From the NCBI RefSeq assembly GCF_900104725.1, contig NZ_LT629758.1, positions 1,178,001-1,242,000 on the forward strand: a DNA stretch of 64,000 nt. Direction: 5' to 3'. A program made the position numbers and the translations under genes. The notes below the pieces were generated by a model. That model did no database searches, was not told the origin of the DNA, and saw only the letters and a list, made by a program, of their open reading frames with translations. The stretch comes from Actinoplanes derwentensis (GTDB lineage Bacteria; Actinomycetota; Actinomycetes; Mycobacteriales; Micromonosporaceae). This document shows, in pieces, positions 49,320 to 58,796 of the stretch. Every line of letters starts with the position of its first letter. The stretch's first letter is position 1.

Positions 49320-51725
49320 ATGATCTCGCGTCGAAACCTTCTGAAAGCCGGCGCCGCAGCCGCGTTCCTGCCACCGGTCACGCTGGCGCGCCCGGACACC
49401 GGAGTTTCGGCGTACGGATTCCCGCTGCCCGCCGTCACCTTGACCGGCGGGGTTTTCGCCGCGAACACCGGCCGCACTCATCAATACTTGAAGTTCCTCA
49501 ACATGGACCGTCTACTGCACACGTTCCGCCTGAACGCCGGCCTGTCGTCGTCGGCCACCCCGTGCGGCGGCTGGGAATCGCCCACCACCGAGCTGCGCGG
49601 CCACTCCACCGGTCACGTATTGACTGCACTTGCGCAGGCGTATTCAAGTACAGGCGACACCGCTTTCAAGACCCAGGGCGACTACCTGGTCGCCCAGCTC
49701 GCCCTCTGCCAGCGCCCGAACGGGTACCTCTCCGCGTATCCGGAGAGCTTCATCGACCGGGTCGAGACCGGCCAGCAGGTATGGGCGCCTTACTACACCC
49801 TCCACAAGATCGTGCAGGGACTGCTCGACCAGCACCAGCTCACCGGTAACGCACAGGCCCTGCAAGTGTTGTTGCGCAAGGCCGCCTGGGTGCAGGTCCG
49901 CAACAGCCGGCTCACCCACGCCCAGCGCCAGCAGATGCTGCGCGTCGAGTTCGGCGGTATCGGCGAGACACTGTTCAACCTGTACCAGTTGACCGAGGAC
50001 CCGGTACACCTGTTCACCGCGCAGTACTTCGACCACGACCAGGTCCTCGACCCGCTCGCGAACAACGTCGACGCGCTCGCCGGTTTCCACGCCAACACGC
50101 AGATCCCCAAAGCCATCGCCGCGATCCGCGGTTTCCACGCCACCGGCGACACCCGGTACCGCGACATCGCGGTCAACTTCTGGAACTTCGTCGTACGGCA
50201 GCACTCGTACGCGATCGGCGGCAACTCCAACGGCGAGTACTTCCAGGCACCGAACCGGATCGCCGCGGAACTCTCCGACAACACCTGCGAGTGCTGCAAC
50301 ACGTACAACATGTTGAAGTTGACCCGGCAGTTGTTCTTCACCGATCCCGGCCGCGCCGGCGAGCTGATGGACTTCTTCGAGAAGGCGCTTTACAACCATC
50401 TGCTCGGCGCGCAGAACCCCAGCTCAGCGCATGGTCATCACTGCTATTACGTGCCGCTGCGGGCCGGGGGCATCAAGACGTACAGCAACGACTACGACAA
50501 CTTCACGTGCTGTCACGGCACCGGCATGGAGACCAACACCAAGCTCGCTGACAGCGTCTATTTCACCGACAACACCACGATTCTGTACGTCAACATGTAC
50601 GTCTCGTCGACATTGACGTGGCCGAACCGTGGTTTCACCATCCGGCAGGAGACCGCCTTCCCGGAGACGTCCACCTCGCGGCTCACGGTCACCGGCTCCG
50701 GCAGTATCGACATGCGGATCCGTGTCCCGTCGTGGACCTCCGGAGCCCAGGTCCGCGTCAACGGCACCCTCACCGGAACACCCGTTCCCGGCAAGTACCT
50801 GGCCATCAATCGCACCTGGGCCACCGGCGACGTCGTGGAGATCAGCCTCCCGATGGCCCTCGCTCTGGAAGCGGCCCCGGACAATCCGGCGGTACGGGCG
50901 GTCCGGCACGGCCCGATCGTGCTCGCCGGCCAGTTCGGCACCAGTAACCTCGGTACCCTGCCCACGCTCGACCCGGCGACCCTGCAGCCGGCTGGCACCG
51001 CGCTGGAGTACACGACCGGATCAGTGCTGCTCAAGCCGTTCTACAAAACGCACGGCCAGCGCTACTCGGTCTACTGGAACGTCACCGGTTCCGCGCCGAG
51101 TGAGGTCCGCTATCTCTTCGACGAGCCCTCCGGCAGCACCGCGATCGACGCCACCGGCAACGGCTGGAACGGCACCCTGGTCGGCGGCGCCACCCGGACC
51201 GCCGGGCGCAGCGGAACGGCTGTACTGCTCAATGGCGTCAATGCGTACGTCAACCTGCCCGCCGGAATCCTGGCCGGTGCCTCCGCGTTCACCGTCGCCA
51301 CCTGGATCCGCCTCGACACCGCCGCCACCTGGGCGCGGATCTTCGACTTCGGCACCGGCGGCGGCGCGTATCTGTTCCTGACTCCGCGCAGCAGCGCGGG
51401 AAACATGCGATACGCGATCACCACCGGCGGATCCGGGGCCGAACAGCGCATCGACGCCCCGGCTGCGCTCCCGACCGGCACGTGGACGCACGTCGCCGTC
51501 ACCCATACCGGCAACCTCGGCGTGCTCTACGTCAACGGCGCCGAGGTCGCCCGCAACAACGCATTGACTGTACGGCCGTCCGCAATCAACACCACTCAGA
51601 ACTGGATCGGCCGTTCCCAGTACGCCGCCGATCCCTACCTCACCGCGGCCGTCGACAACCTCCGGATCCACAGCCGGGCCCTGTCGGCGGCCGAGGTTTC
51701 TCAACTGCACGCCACCGGTCAGTGA
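49320..51725 (+). CDS. secreted GH127-type beta-L-arabinofuranosidase with LamG domain
   Basis: 801 residues. Tat signal SRRNLLKAGAAAAF. The GH127 core has E306 (NGEYFQ), C323, C325 and C326 (TCECCNTYNM) and C397-C398 (FTCCHGTGME) as the zinc-cysteine site. Residues about 590-790 are a concanavalin-like LamG domain (WNGTLVGGATRTAGRSGTAV, WTHVAVTHTGNLGVLYVNG). It is a paralogue of the enzyme at 16815 with a different C-terminal module. 14 bp before the GH43 gene, so it heads an arabinan-degrading operon. Confidence 0.92.
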   Translation: MISRRNLLKAGAAAAFLPPVTLARPDTGVSAYGFPLPAVTLTGGVFAANTGRTHQYLKFLNMDRLLHTFRLNAGLSSSATPCGGWESPTTELRGHSTGHVLTALAQAYSSTGDTAFKTQGDYLVAQLALCQRPNGYLSAYPESFIDRVETGQQVWAPYYTLHKIVQGLLDQHQLTGNAQALQVLLRKAAWVQVRNSRLTHAQRQQMLRVEFGGIGETLFNLYQLTEDPVHLFTAQYFDHDQVLDPLANNVDALAGFHANTQIPKAIAAIRGFHATGDTRYRDIAVNFWNFVVRQHSYAIGGNSNGEYFQAPNRIAAELSDNTCECCNTYNMLKLTRQLFFTDPGRAGELMDFFEKALYNHLLGAQNPSSAHGHHCYYVPLRAGGIKTYSNDYDNFTCCHGTGMETNTKLADSVYFTDNTTILYVNMYVSSTLTWPNRGFTIRQETAFPETSTSRLTVTGSGSIDMRIRVPSWTSGAQVRVNGTLTGTPVPGKYLAINRTWATGDVVEISLPMALALEAAPDNPAVRAVRHGPIVLAGQFGTSNLGTLPTLDPATLQPAGTALEYTTGSVLLKPFYKTHGQRYSVYWNVTGSAPSEVRYLFDEPSGSTAIDATGNGWNGTLVGGATRTAGRSGTAVLLNGVNAYVNLPAGILAGASAFTVATWIRLDTAATWARIFDFGTGGGAYLFLTPRSSAGNMRYAITTGGSGAEQRIDAPAALPTGTWTHVAVTHTGNLGVLYVNGAEVARNNALTVRPSAINTTQNWIGRSQYAADPYLTAAVDNLRIHSRALSAAEVSQLHATGQ

Positions 51726-51738
51726 GAAAGGTGTCCAG

Positions 51739-53154
51739 ATGTCCTCTCGGAGATGGCTAGCCGCGTCCTGCGCGCTGGTCACGGCTGCGGCAGCGGTCGC
51801 GGTCGCCACCGCGGCACACGCCGCCAACCCGATCATCACCAGCATCTACACCGCCGACCCGGCTCCCCTGGTCGTCGGGAACACCATGTACATCTACGCC
51901 GGGCGAGACGAGGCACCCACCGGCACCAGTAACTTCCTGATGCGCGAATGGCACGTGCTGTCCTCCACCGATGCGAACACCTGGGTCGACAACGGTGCCA
52001 AGGCCAACATCGCCACCTTCGGGTGGGCCGGTGCCGACGCGTGGGCGGGCGAGGTCGAACCGCGCAACGGCAAGTACTACTGGTACACGTCGATCAACGG
52101 CAATGGCGCGGGCTGGATGAACATCGGCGTGGCGGTCGGCGACACGCCGCTCGGCCCGTTCACCGATGCCAAGGGCGGGCCGCTGATCAGCGACAGCACC
52201 GCCAACTCGTCCGGGCTCAACATCGACCCGACCGTCTTCGTCGACGACGACGGACAGGCCTACATGTACTGGGGCGGTTACTGGGCCCCGCGCGCGGTCA
52301 AACTCGCCGCCAACATGATCGACACGGTCGGGTCGGTCGTCACCCCGCAGGGGCTCACCAACTACTGGGAGGCCCCGTGGATGTTCAAACGAAACGGCCT
52401 CTACTACATGATGTACGCGGCCAACGACACCAGTGGCTGTGTCACCAACTCCAACTATGCCTGCCAGCGGTACGCCACCGCGACCAACCCGCTCGGGCCG
52501 TGGACGCACCGGGGCATCGTGCTCGGCCAGGTGTCGTCGACCACGAACCACGCCGGAATCGTCGACTTCAACGGGCAGTCGTACCTCGTCTACCACACCG
52601 CCGACGCCCCGGCAGGTGGCAATTTCCGCAGGTCGGTGGCGGTGGACAAGCTCTACTTCAACGCTGACGGCACGATCCAGCAGGTCATCCCGACCACCGG
52701 CGGAGGGACCGGCGGGGGCAGCGGCACCAACATCGCACCCAACGCCACCGCGTCCACGTCCTACGTCTCGTCATGGGAGAGCCTTGCGGCGATCAACAAC
52801 GGGGGTACGCCGGTCAACTCCCAGGACCGGTCGAGCCTTGCCTACGGCAACTGGCCGGAGCAGGGCACACAGTGGATCGAGTACCAGTGGCCGACCGCAC
52901 AGTCGATCAACAAGAGCGCGGTCTACTGGTTCGACGACAACCAAGGCATCGATGTCCCGGCGTCATGTCAACTGCAGTACTGGAACGGCAGTCAATACGT
53001 CAACGTGCCCGGCCAATCAACCTGTGGCGTGGCCGGCAACGTTGAGAACGTCATCACGTTCAGTCAAGTCAATACGACAAGGCTGCGCCTCAACATCACG
53101 TCCCGCACCGGCCTCTCCACAGGCGTGCTCGAGTGGAAGGCGTTCCAGTCATGA
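51739..53154 (+). CDS. secreted GH43-family arabinan/arabinoxylan hydrolase with C-terminal binding module
   Basis: 471 residues, AAAGG upstream, Sec-type signal ending AHAAN. The five-bladed propeller residues are D40 (TADPAPLV), D163 (NIDPTVFVDDDG) and E211 (YWEAPWMF), the usual GH43 base, pKa modulator and acid. A Gly/Thr/Ser linker (TTGGGTGGGSGTN) leads to a jelly-roll module NIAPNATASTSYVSSWES ... VYWFDDNQGIDVP, closely related to the last module of the next protein. The stop overlaps the next start by 4 bp (ATGA). It should release arabinofuranose or xylose units outside the cell. Confidence 0.9.
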   Translation: MSSRRWLAASCALVTAAAAVAVATAAHAANPIITSIYTADPAPLVVGNTMYIYAGRDEAPTGTSNFLMREWHVLSSTDANTWVDNGAKANIATFGWAGADAWAGEVEPRNGKYYWYTSINGNGAGWMNIGVAVGDTPLGPFTDAKGGPLISDSTANSSGLNIDPTVFVDDDGQAYMYWGGYWAPRAVKLAANMIDTVGSVVTPQGLTNYWEAPWMFKRNGLYYMMYAANDTSGCVTNSNYACQRYATATNPLGPWTHRGIVLGQVSSTTNHAGIVDFNGQSYLVYHTADAPAGGNFRRSVAVDKLYFNADGTIQQVIPTTGGGTGGGSGTNIAPNATASTSYVSSWESLAAINNGGTPVNSQDRSSLAYGNWPEQGTQWIEYQWPTAQSINKSAVYWFDDNQGIDVPASCQLQYWNGSQYVNVPGQSTCGVAGNVENVITFSQVNTTRLRLNITSRTGLSTGVLEWKAFQS

Positions 53155-56100
53155 GGCGAGGGCGTGGATTCGACGACATCACCGGGCGTGGGCCTGACGG
53201 TGGGACCGGGCGCGGGTCTAATGGCGGGGTCGGGCGTGGGCTGGGCGGCGGGGCTGGGCGCGGATCCGATGGCGGGGCCGGGCGTGGGCTCGGCGTCTGG
53301 GTTGGGCGCGGGTCCGGGCATCGGCTCGGTCTTGGGCGTGCGGGAGCGAGGGCGGGCCGGGGCTGGCGGCGGCCGTGGGCGTACGCAACGGGACTGGTTT
53401 TGATCTTGGGTGGGGTCGGTCTTGCCAAGCCGGCGCTAGCCGCGCAGACCATCGGGTATCCGGCCTTCGGTAACACCGGGTCGATTCCGGCGCCGCCGGT
53501 CGGCTACACGACCGGCGACACCATGAAGGCGATCTACGACGCGGAGAGTAGCGGGACCGACTTCTGGATGGACCGGCTCCTCGCCCGTACCGGCAACGAC
53601 CCGGCCGGCACCTGGCTGATGACCCGGGGCCGCGCCGCCTACATGAACACGCACAACCCGGCAGTGATCGGTTTCGGCGGCAACGCCGCCTACTGGGACA
53701 ACATCAGCAGCCAGAACGCCTACGCCATCACCGCCTCCCCGGGCACCTTCACCGAGCAGGCCGCCCAGCGCCGGCAGACCCCGAGCCACTGGCGCAGCGT
53801 GCACACCGGCGGCACGATCCGGCTGGAGGTCACCAAGTTCATCACCAACAACAACGTGCTGGTCACCAACGTCGCAGCGGTCAACACGGGTACCGCGTCG
53901 GCGACGCTCAACCTGTCCGCGACCTCGCCCTACGCGACCACCGTCAGCGGCACCGAACTGACCGGCACCCGTGCGGTGAAGAACAACCTGACCACCCTCT
54001 ACCCGCGGTTCTCCGGAGACGGCTTCACCGCCGCCAGTGGGGCGCTGACCCGATCGATAACGGTCGCGGCCGGTGCGACGGTCACCGTGAAGGTGCAGCT
54101 CGGCTTTGTCGCGAACGAGATTCCGGCGTCGCTGACGGAGTACAACGCCTACCGCGCCCGCACCCCCGCCGACGCGTTCGGCACCCACGTCCGCGACTAC
54201 AACAAGTGGTGGGCCGACAACGTCCCCTACATCGACGTGCCGGACGCCGGGATCAAGAAGAGCATCTACTACCGCTGGTGGCTGATGCGGTACAACAACC
54301 TGGACGCGGAGATCCCCGGCCAGGACTTCCAGTTCCCGCAGTCGATCGAGGGCGTGACCGGTTACAACAACGCGATCGCATTGACGCAGCCGATGCACAT
54401 TGACGACTTGAAGTACCTGCGTGGCCCGGAGTACGCCTACGGCAACTATCTCGCGGTCGGGCAGTACTCGGCGAACGGCCGGTTCGTCGACAACCCGGGC
54501 GACCCGGAGAACTGGTCGAACTCGTACACCCAGTACATCGCCGAGGCCGCCTGGCGTGCCTACCAGATCCACGGCGGCCAGCCGGCCATGCTCACCAACT
54601 TCGCCCGCTACGCCGAAGGTGACGCGAAGGGCCAGCTCGCGACCTACGACACCAACAACAACGGCGTCATCGAGTACGACTGGGGCGCGATGACCGGCAA
54701 CGACGCCGACGCGGTGTCGTTCCACTGGCGGGCCGGCAACCTGGACCGGGCCGAGACCGCGTACGTGTGGACGGCCGCGATCGCCGCACGTGACGCGTAC
54801 ACATTGATGGGCAACACGAGCAAGGCGACCGAGATGCAGACGCTCGCCGACCGGATCCGCAACGGCGTCATCAACACGCTGTGGAACCCGGACCGGCAGC
54901 TCCTGGAACACAAGCACGTGTCGACGAACACCCACGTGCCCTGGAAGGAGATCAACAACTATTACCCGTACGCGGTGGGGCTGATGCCGAACACGGCCCA
55001 GTACCGGGAGGCGCTGCGCCTCTACGCCGACCCCGCCGAGTACCCGATCTTCCCGTTCTACACCGCGAACCAGAAGGACAAGGCGGCAGCGGCGGCGGCC
55101 GGGAACCCGGGCAGCAACAACTTCTCCACCATCAACTCGACAGTGCAGTTCCGGCTCTACTCCCAGGTGCTGCGCAACTACCCCAACTCGTGGATGGTCA
55201 ACGAGGACTACAAGAAGTTGCTGTACTGGAACGCCTGGGCTCAATACGTCAACGGTGACACCAACTGGCCGGACGCCAACGAGTTCTGGGCCGACTGGAA
55301 CGGCAGCGCCATCACCTACCGCTCGTGGATCCACCACAACATCCTCGGCAGCAGCAACTGGACCGTGATCGAGGACGTGGCCGGTCTGCGGCCCCGCAAC
55401 GACACCCAGATCGAACTGTCGCCGATCAACATCGGCTGGAGCCACTTCGCGGTCAACAACCTGCGCTACCGCAACGCGAACCTGTCGATCGTCTGGGATG
55501 ACCCGGCCGACGGCGTGACCAGGTACGCCGGGGTGCCGCAGGGCTACTCGATCTTCCTGAACGGCACCCGGGTCGCGACCCTGAACAGCCTGGTCCCGTT
55601 CACCTACAACCCGGCGACCGGGGCGGTCACCACGAGTGGCACTGTCGCCTCCAGCACGGCCTTCCCGAGCCTGGCCGCACCGCAGAACGTGGTGCAGAAC
55701 AGCGCCCGGATGGTCGACATGTTCAGCAAGGCCGGCGTCGACCTCGGCTCCACCCGCCCGAACCTGGCCACCGGGGCCACCGTGACGGCGTCCTACACCA
55801 CGTCGGGCACCGCCACTTCCGGGATCGTCGACGGCCTGCCCACCAACGCGCCGCTGTGGGGCAGCTTCGGCAGCACCAATACGACCGACTGGGTGGAATT
55901 CAACTTCGGATCAGCTCGTACGGTCGACGAGGCCTGGATCTACTTCCGTAACGACCGGGCCACCAACCGGTACCGGCCGCCCACCGCGTACAACGTGCAG
56001 TACTGGAACGGCAGTGCCTGGGTCAACACGACCAGTCAAGTCAAGACACCCAGCGCACCACAGTCCAACCTCAACAAGACCACGTTCAGTGCGGTCAACA

Positions 56101-56624
56101 CGTCAAGGTTGCGGATCCAGTTCACTCAACCCACCGGCACTCCGAAGACCGGTCTCACCGAGGTGAAACTGTTCGGGCAGGGCACCGTCCCGGCGAATCC
56201 GAACCTGGCCGCGACGGCGACCCCGAGCGCGTCCTACACCTCGTCATGGGAGAGCGTCGCCGCGATCAACGACGGCGTCGACCCGCCGTCGTCCAACGAC
56301 ACCGTCAACCCGCGCTGGGGAACCTGGCCCAACCAGGGCGAACAGTGGGCCGAACTGACCTGGCCGGCGGCACAGACCCTCGGTTCCGCGCAGGTCTACT
56401 TCTTCGACGACGGCCAGGGCATCGACCTGCCCGCGTCGTGGAGACTCCAATATTGGAACGGCACCGCCTACGTCGACGTGGCCGCCCCGAGCGGCTACCC
56501 GACAGCCGCGAACCAGTACAACGCGGTCACCTTCACACCGGTCAGCACTACCCGGCTACGAATGGCCTTGACCAGCGGCGCCGCCTCCGTCGGCCTCCTG
56601 GAGGTGAAGGCCTTCGCCGGGTGA
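53151..56624 (+). CDS. large secreted (alpha/alpha)6-type glycosidase with two binding modules and a GRG-repeat N-terminus
   Basis: 1157 residues from ATG 53151 (ATGA overlap). Residues 12-58 are GRGxxGGx repeats from six 24-bp DNA units; the export signal (GLVLILGGVGLAKPALA) only starts near residue 81. No ATG, GTG or TTG lies in frame between the ATG and that hydrophobic core. Residues about 110-250 form a beta-sandwich; about 330-800 is an (alpha/alpha)6-type barrel (QDFQFPQSIEGVTGYNNAI, WPDANEFWADWNGSAITYRS) reminiscent of MGH1/GH63-like glycosidases. Two F5/8-type modules follow; the last is homologous to the GH43 module. Family number and substrate are uncertain. Confidence 0.85.
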   Translation: MRRGRGFDDITGRGPDGGTGRGSNGGVGRGLGGGAGRGSDGGAGRGLGVWVGRGSGHRLGLGRAGARAGRGWRRPWAYATGLVLILGGVGLAKPALAAQTIGYPAFGNTGSIPAPPVGYTTGDTMKAIYDAESSGTDFWMDRLLARTGNDPAGTWLMTRGRAAYMNTHNPAVIGFGGNAAYWDNISSQNAYAITASPGTFTEQAAQRRQTPSHWRSVHTGGTIRLEVTKFITNNNVLVTNVAAVNTGTASATLNLSATSPYATTVSGTELTGTRAVKNNLTTLYPRFSGDGFTAASGALTRSITVAAGATVTVKVQLGFVANEIPASLTEYNAYRARTPADAFGTHVRDYNKWWADNVPYIDVPDAGIKKSIYYRWWLMRYNNLDAEIPGQDFQFPQSIEGVTGYNNAIALTQPMHIDDLKYLRGPEYAYGNYLAVGQYSANGRFVDNPGDPENWSNSYTQYIAEAAWRAYQIHGGQPAMLTNFARYAEGDAKGQLATYDTNNNGVIEYDWGAMTGNDADAVSFHWRAGNLDRAETAYVWTAAIAARDAYTLMGNTSKATEMQTLADRIRNGVINTLWNPDRQLLEHKHVSTNTHVPWKEINNYYPYAVGLMPNTAQYREALRLYADPAEYPIFPFYTANQKDKAAAAAAGNPGSNNFSTINSTVQFRLYSQVLRNYPNSWMVNEDYKKLLYWNAWAQYVNGDTNWPDANEFWADWNGSAITYRSWIHHNILGSSNWTVIEDVAGLRPRNDTQIELSPINIGWSHFAVNNLRYRNANLSIVWDDPADGVTRYAGVPQGYSIFLNGTRVATLNSLVPFTYNPATGAVTTSGTVASSTAFPSLAAPQNVVQNSARMVDMFSKAGVDLGSTRPNLATGATVTASYTTSGTATSGIVDGLPTNAPLWGSFGSTNTTDWVEFNFGSARTVDEAWIYFRNDRATNRYRPPTAYNVQYWNGSAWVNTTSQVKTPSAPQSNLNKTTFSAVNTSRLRIQFTQPTGTPKTGLTEVKLFGQGTVPANPNLAATATPSASYTSSWESVAAINDGVDPPSSNDTVNPRWGTWPNQGEQWAELTWPAAQTLGSAQVYFFDDGQGIDLPASWRLQYWNGTAYVDVAAPSGYPTAANQYNAVTFTPVSTTRLRMALTSGAASVGLLEVKAFAG
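53184..53321 (+). repeat. six 24-bp repeats encoding GRGxxGGx
   Basis: In-frame units start at 53184, 53208, 53232, 53256, 53280 and 53304. The first four conserve GGGCGYGGG and GGCGGGG cores; the last two are degenerate. They precede the signal peptide of the large glycosidase. Confidence 0.75.
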
Positions 56625-56666
56625 CGCGCTGACCGGGTGACGCGCTGACCGGCTGACCCGCTGACC
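56619..56666 (+). repeat. three tandem 16-bp repeats at the gene end
   Basis: GGGTGACGCGCTGACC at 56619-56634 and 56635-56650, and GGCTGACCCGCTGACC at 56651-56666. The real stop (56622-56624) lies in the first copy, so each copy repeats the stop codon. Confidence 0.8.
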
Positions 56667-56682
56667 TCCGCCGGCTGACCGG

Positions 56683-56720
56683 CGGCTCCGGCGGACCCTG
56701 AAAGGTGTCCGCCGGAGCCG
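56683..56720. terminator. bidirectional hairpin terminator
   Basis: CGGCTCCGGCGGAC (56683-56696) and GTCCGCCGGAGCCG (56707-56720) pair perfectly with a 10-nt loop, between two convergent genes ending at 56624 and 56740. Confidence 0.85.
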
Positions 56721-56739
56721 TCCGGAGTTCGCCGCCGGT

Positions 56740-58440
56740 CTACTTCCCGGCCTGGCGGTGTGCGTGGGCGGCGGCCAGGATCAGGTAGCCGCTGGCGGTC
56801 CAGGTGTAGGCGCGGTCGCGGAGCCCGGCACCGGTTTCGGCGTCGAAGTTCTCGGCGAACCCGGACTTCTCACACAGCGCCCGGAACCTCCGGCTGACCT
56901 CGTCGGCGAGCGCGGTGTGCCCGGCGCGGCGCAGCCCGTCCTCGATCAGCACGGTCGACGGCGCCCAGATCGGCCCGCGCCAGTACCCGTCCGGCGCGTA
57001 CCGCGGGGAGTCCGTCGGTTCGGTCGCCGGACCGTACGCGGTCAAATGGGTCGTGACGCCCTCGGCCAGAGCGGCGCTGACGTGCGCGGGAAGGCCGGCT
57101 CCGACGGTGACGGCCATCAGGTCGAGCAGGCTCGAGCTGGTACCGGTCTCGCCGGTCTCCGCGTTGCGGGCCAGGAACCGGGTGCCGTCCCAGAGTTCCA
57201 GCATCGCGGCGCTGATCTCGGCGCCGGTTGCCGTCCAGTGCCGGGCGTCGTCCGGGCGGCCCAGTTCGGTCGCCAGCCCGGCGAGGCAGTCGAGTTGCAG
57301 GGTGAGGAAACCGGCCAGGTCGGCGGTCTCGACGACCCGGGCGGTGTCGAAGGTGGTGGCGTTGTCCCAGCCGCTGTCGTTGCCGTGCTGGTAGTGCGGC
57401 AGTGGATGACCGGGCACTCGGCGATGAGTGAGCCAGAACTCGGTCCAGCGTGTGAGACGTTCGTACAAATCGGCGAGTTCTTGCTGGTCGAGGTCGCGCG
57501 GCAGGCGTGCGCGCAGATGCTGGAGCGCCCAGCCGTGAATGGGCGGTTTGACGAAGTTGTGCAGCACTTCCGAATGGGTGATCGAGTCGGGCAGCGCGCC
57601 GGCCGGATCCTGATGATCGAAGGGCAGCAGGAACTGGCCGAGGGCCAACTCCGGTTCACCCGCGGCGAGGGCGATGGCGTTGAAACAGTGATCCCAGCTC
57701 CACACCTTGTCCATCCAGTGCTTCGACATCAGTACGGCGGGCCGGCCGACGAATCCGGCGGGGTCGACGGTCGCGGACCAGAGGACGTAGGCGGCGAGTT
57801 CCGCAGCCGGCGTGTGATCGTCACGCCAGGGCGCGATGGCGTCGACGAAAGTGGTGAAGGCGGCGCCCGCGGCGGTGGTGACGGTCTCGAAGGTGTCGTC
57901 GGCGATGTAGGGCGCCCGGGCGGTCCGGTACTCCTCGATCGCGATCTCCCACGGCTCGCCGTCCGGCAGCGTGAGGTGCCGGTCCGCCGCACCGAGCGCC
58001 TGCACCCCCGCGACCTCGGTCAACGTGCCGGTGAGCACGGTGAGGCGATAGCGGCGACCGGTCTCGTAGCAGGTGAAGACGTGCGCGCCATCGATCGGAT
58101 CACGGTAGAGGTAACTGCCCGCGAACGGTGTCAGTGCCGGCGCCGCAGTGCCGATCCGCAACCCCAGACCCGACCCCCGCAGCCGTACGGTGTCGGAGCT
58201 CGCGTAAGCGGCCTCGATCCGTTCGGTCCCGCGGGTCCACGACAGCCGCGCCGGAGTCGCGGTCACCTCGGTCAGCGCCCGCACGCCACCGGCCAGCGGG
58301 GTGAGGCACAGAACCGGGTGCATCCGGGTCTGGTGGGAGACCAGATGCACGTCGTCGGCGTACGTCTGCTCCGCCACCACCGGGGAGAGCCCGAACCACG
58401 AACCCCGATAGCTGAACGGGATTTCACGGAGAGAGAACAT
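56740..58440 (-). CDS. GH63-like (alpha/alpha)6 glycosidase, cytosolic
   Basis: 566 residues from ATG 58440. Landmarks of GH63/mannosylglycerate-hydrolase-like enzymes: KVWSWDHCFNAIALAAG, HGNDSGWDNATTF, YWRGPIWAPSTVLIEDGL and ENFDAETGAGLRDRAYTWTA. The catalytic acid and base would be the Asp of NDSGWDN and the Glu of the ENFDAETG segment. No signal peptide, so it acts on oligosaccharides after uptake. Convergent with the extracellular island. The leader is long (see the entry at 58441). Confidence 0.88.
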   Translation of the reverse strand: MFSLREIPFSYRGSWFGLSPVVAEQTYADDVHLVSHQTRMHPVLCLTPLAGGVRALTEVTATPARLSWTRGTERIEAAYASSDTVRLRGSGLGLRIGTAAPALTPFAGSYLYRDPIDGAHVFTCYETGRRYRLTVLTGTLTEVAGVQALGAADRHLTLPDGEPWEIAIEEYRTARAPYIADDTFETVTTAAGAAFTTFVDAIAPWRDDHTPAAELAAYVLWSATVDPAGFVGRPAVLMSKHWMDKVWSWDHCFNAIALAAGEPELALGQFLLPFDHQDPAGALPDSITHSEVLHNFVKPPIHGWALQHLRARLPRDLDQQELADLYERLTRWTEFWLTHRRVPGHPLPHYQHGNDSGWDNATTFDTARVVETADLAGFLTLQLDCLAGLATELGRPDDARHWTATGAEISAAMLELWDGTRFLARNAETGETGTSSSLLDLMAVTVGAGLPAHVSAALAEGVTTHLTAYGPATEPTDSPRYAPDGYWRGPIWAPSTVLIEDGLRRAGHTALADEVSRRFRALCEKSGFAENFDAETGAGLRDRAYTWTASGYLILAAAHAHRQAGK

Positions 58441-58796
58441 CAAACTCGCTTTCTGGTACGGCTGTCACTCGTCGACAGCGCCGACGTTCACACCAGTGGC
58501 AGTCACGGGGCCCGCGCCGCCGAAAATGTGAGGAGCCCGGTCCGCCGGGTCCCGGCGCCCAAGGTCTCAGCAACCTGAATCTCGGCACCCTCGGTTGCCC
58601 TGTCAACTCTGATCGTGTTGCGGTGTCGTGGGCGAAAGTGGGCCACGCCCCTCTCGACGTTACCCAGTGTCATTAGGGCTGCTGTCTCTTATTAATGATT
58701 GGCGCCCTGCCGCCGTTACGCGTCACAGTCGACAGTGGTCCTTGACGATCGCAGCGACAACACCGCGGCGCAGGCTGGCGGGGCGGGTGTCTCTGG
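58441..58796. other. 356-bp gene-free stretch: GH63-like leader and decayed DNA
   Basis: TTGACA (minus strand, 58606-58601) may be the -35 box of the GH63-like gene, giving a leader of about 130 nt with a CGCCGGG/CCCGGCG-type hairpin. CTGTCTCTTAT (58682-58692) equals the first 11 bases of Tn5-type ends, but no partner end is visible. An open stretch on the minus strand (58923 down to 58723) reads RTPMHDSATSAFERF and is of unknown origin. Confidence 0.4.

Noticed and set aside
49124..49849. Proline/arginine-rich frame through the spacer repeats
   Set aside because: Arises from 24-bp repeats, lacks a ribosome site and runs into the GH127 gene in another frame.
53436..55445. 669-residue minus-strand frame inside the large glycosidase
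   Set aside because: Antisense to a gene with clear signal peptide and domains; no ribosome site or family.
56758..58578. 606-residue plus-strand frame over the GH63-like gene
   Set aside because: Shadow of the glycosidase, which has clear family motifs on the other strand.
58529..58606. Possible riboswitch in the GH63-like leader
   Set aside because: Structured and GC-rich with CTGAGA-like pieces, but no known riboswitch consensus could be matched.
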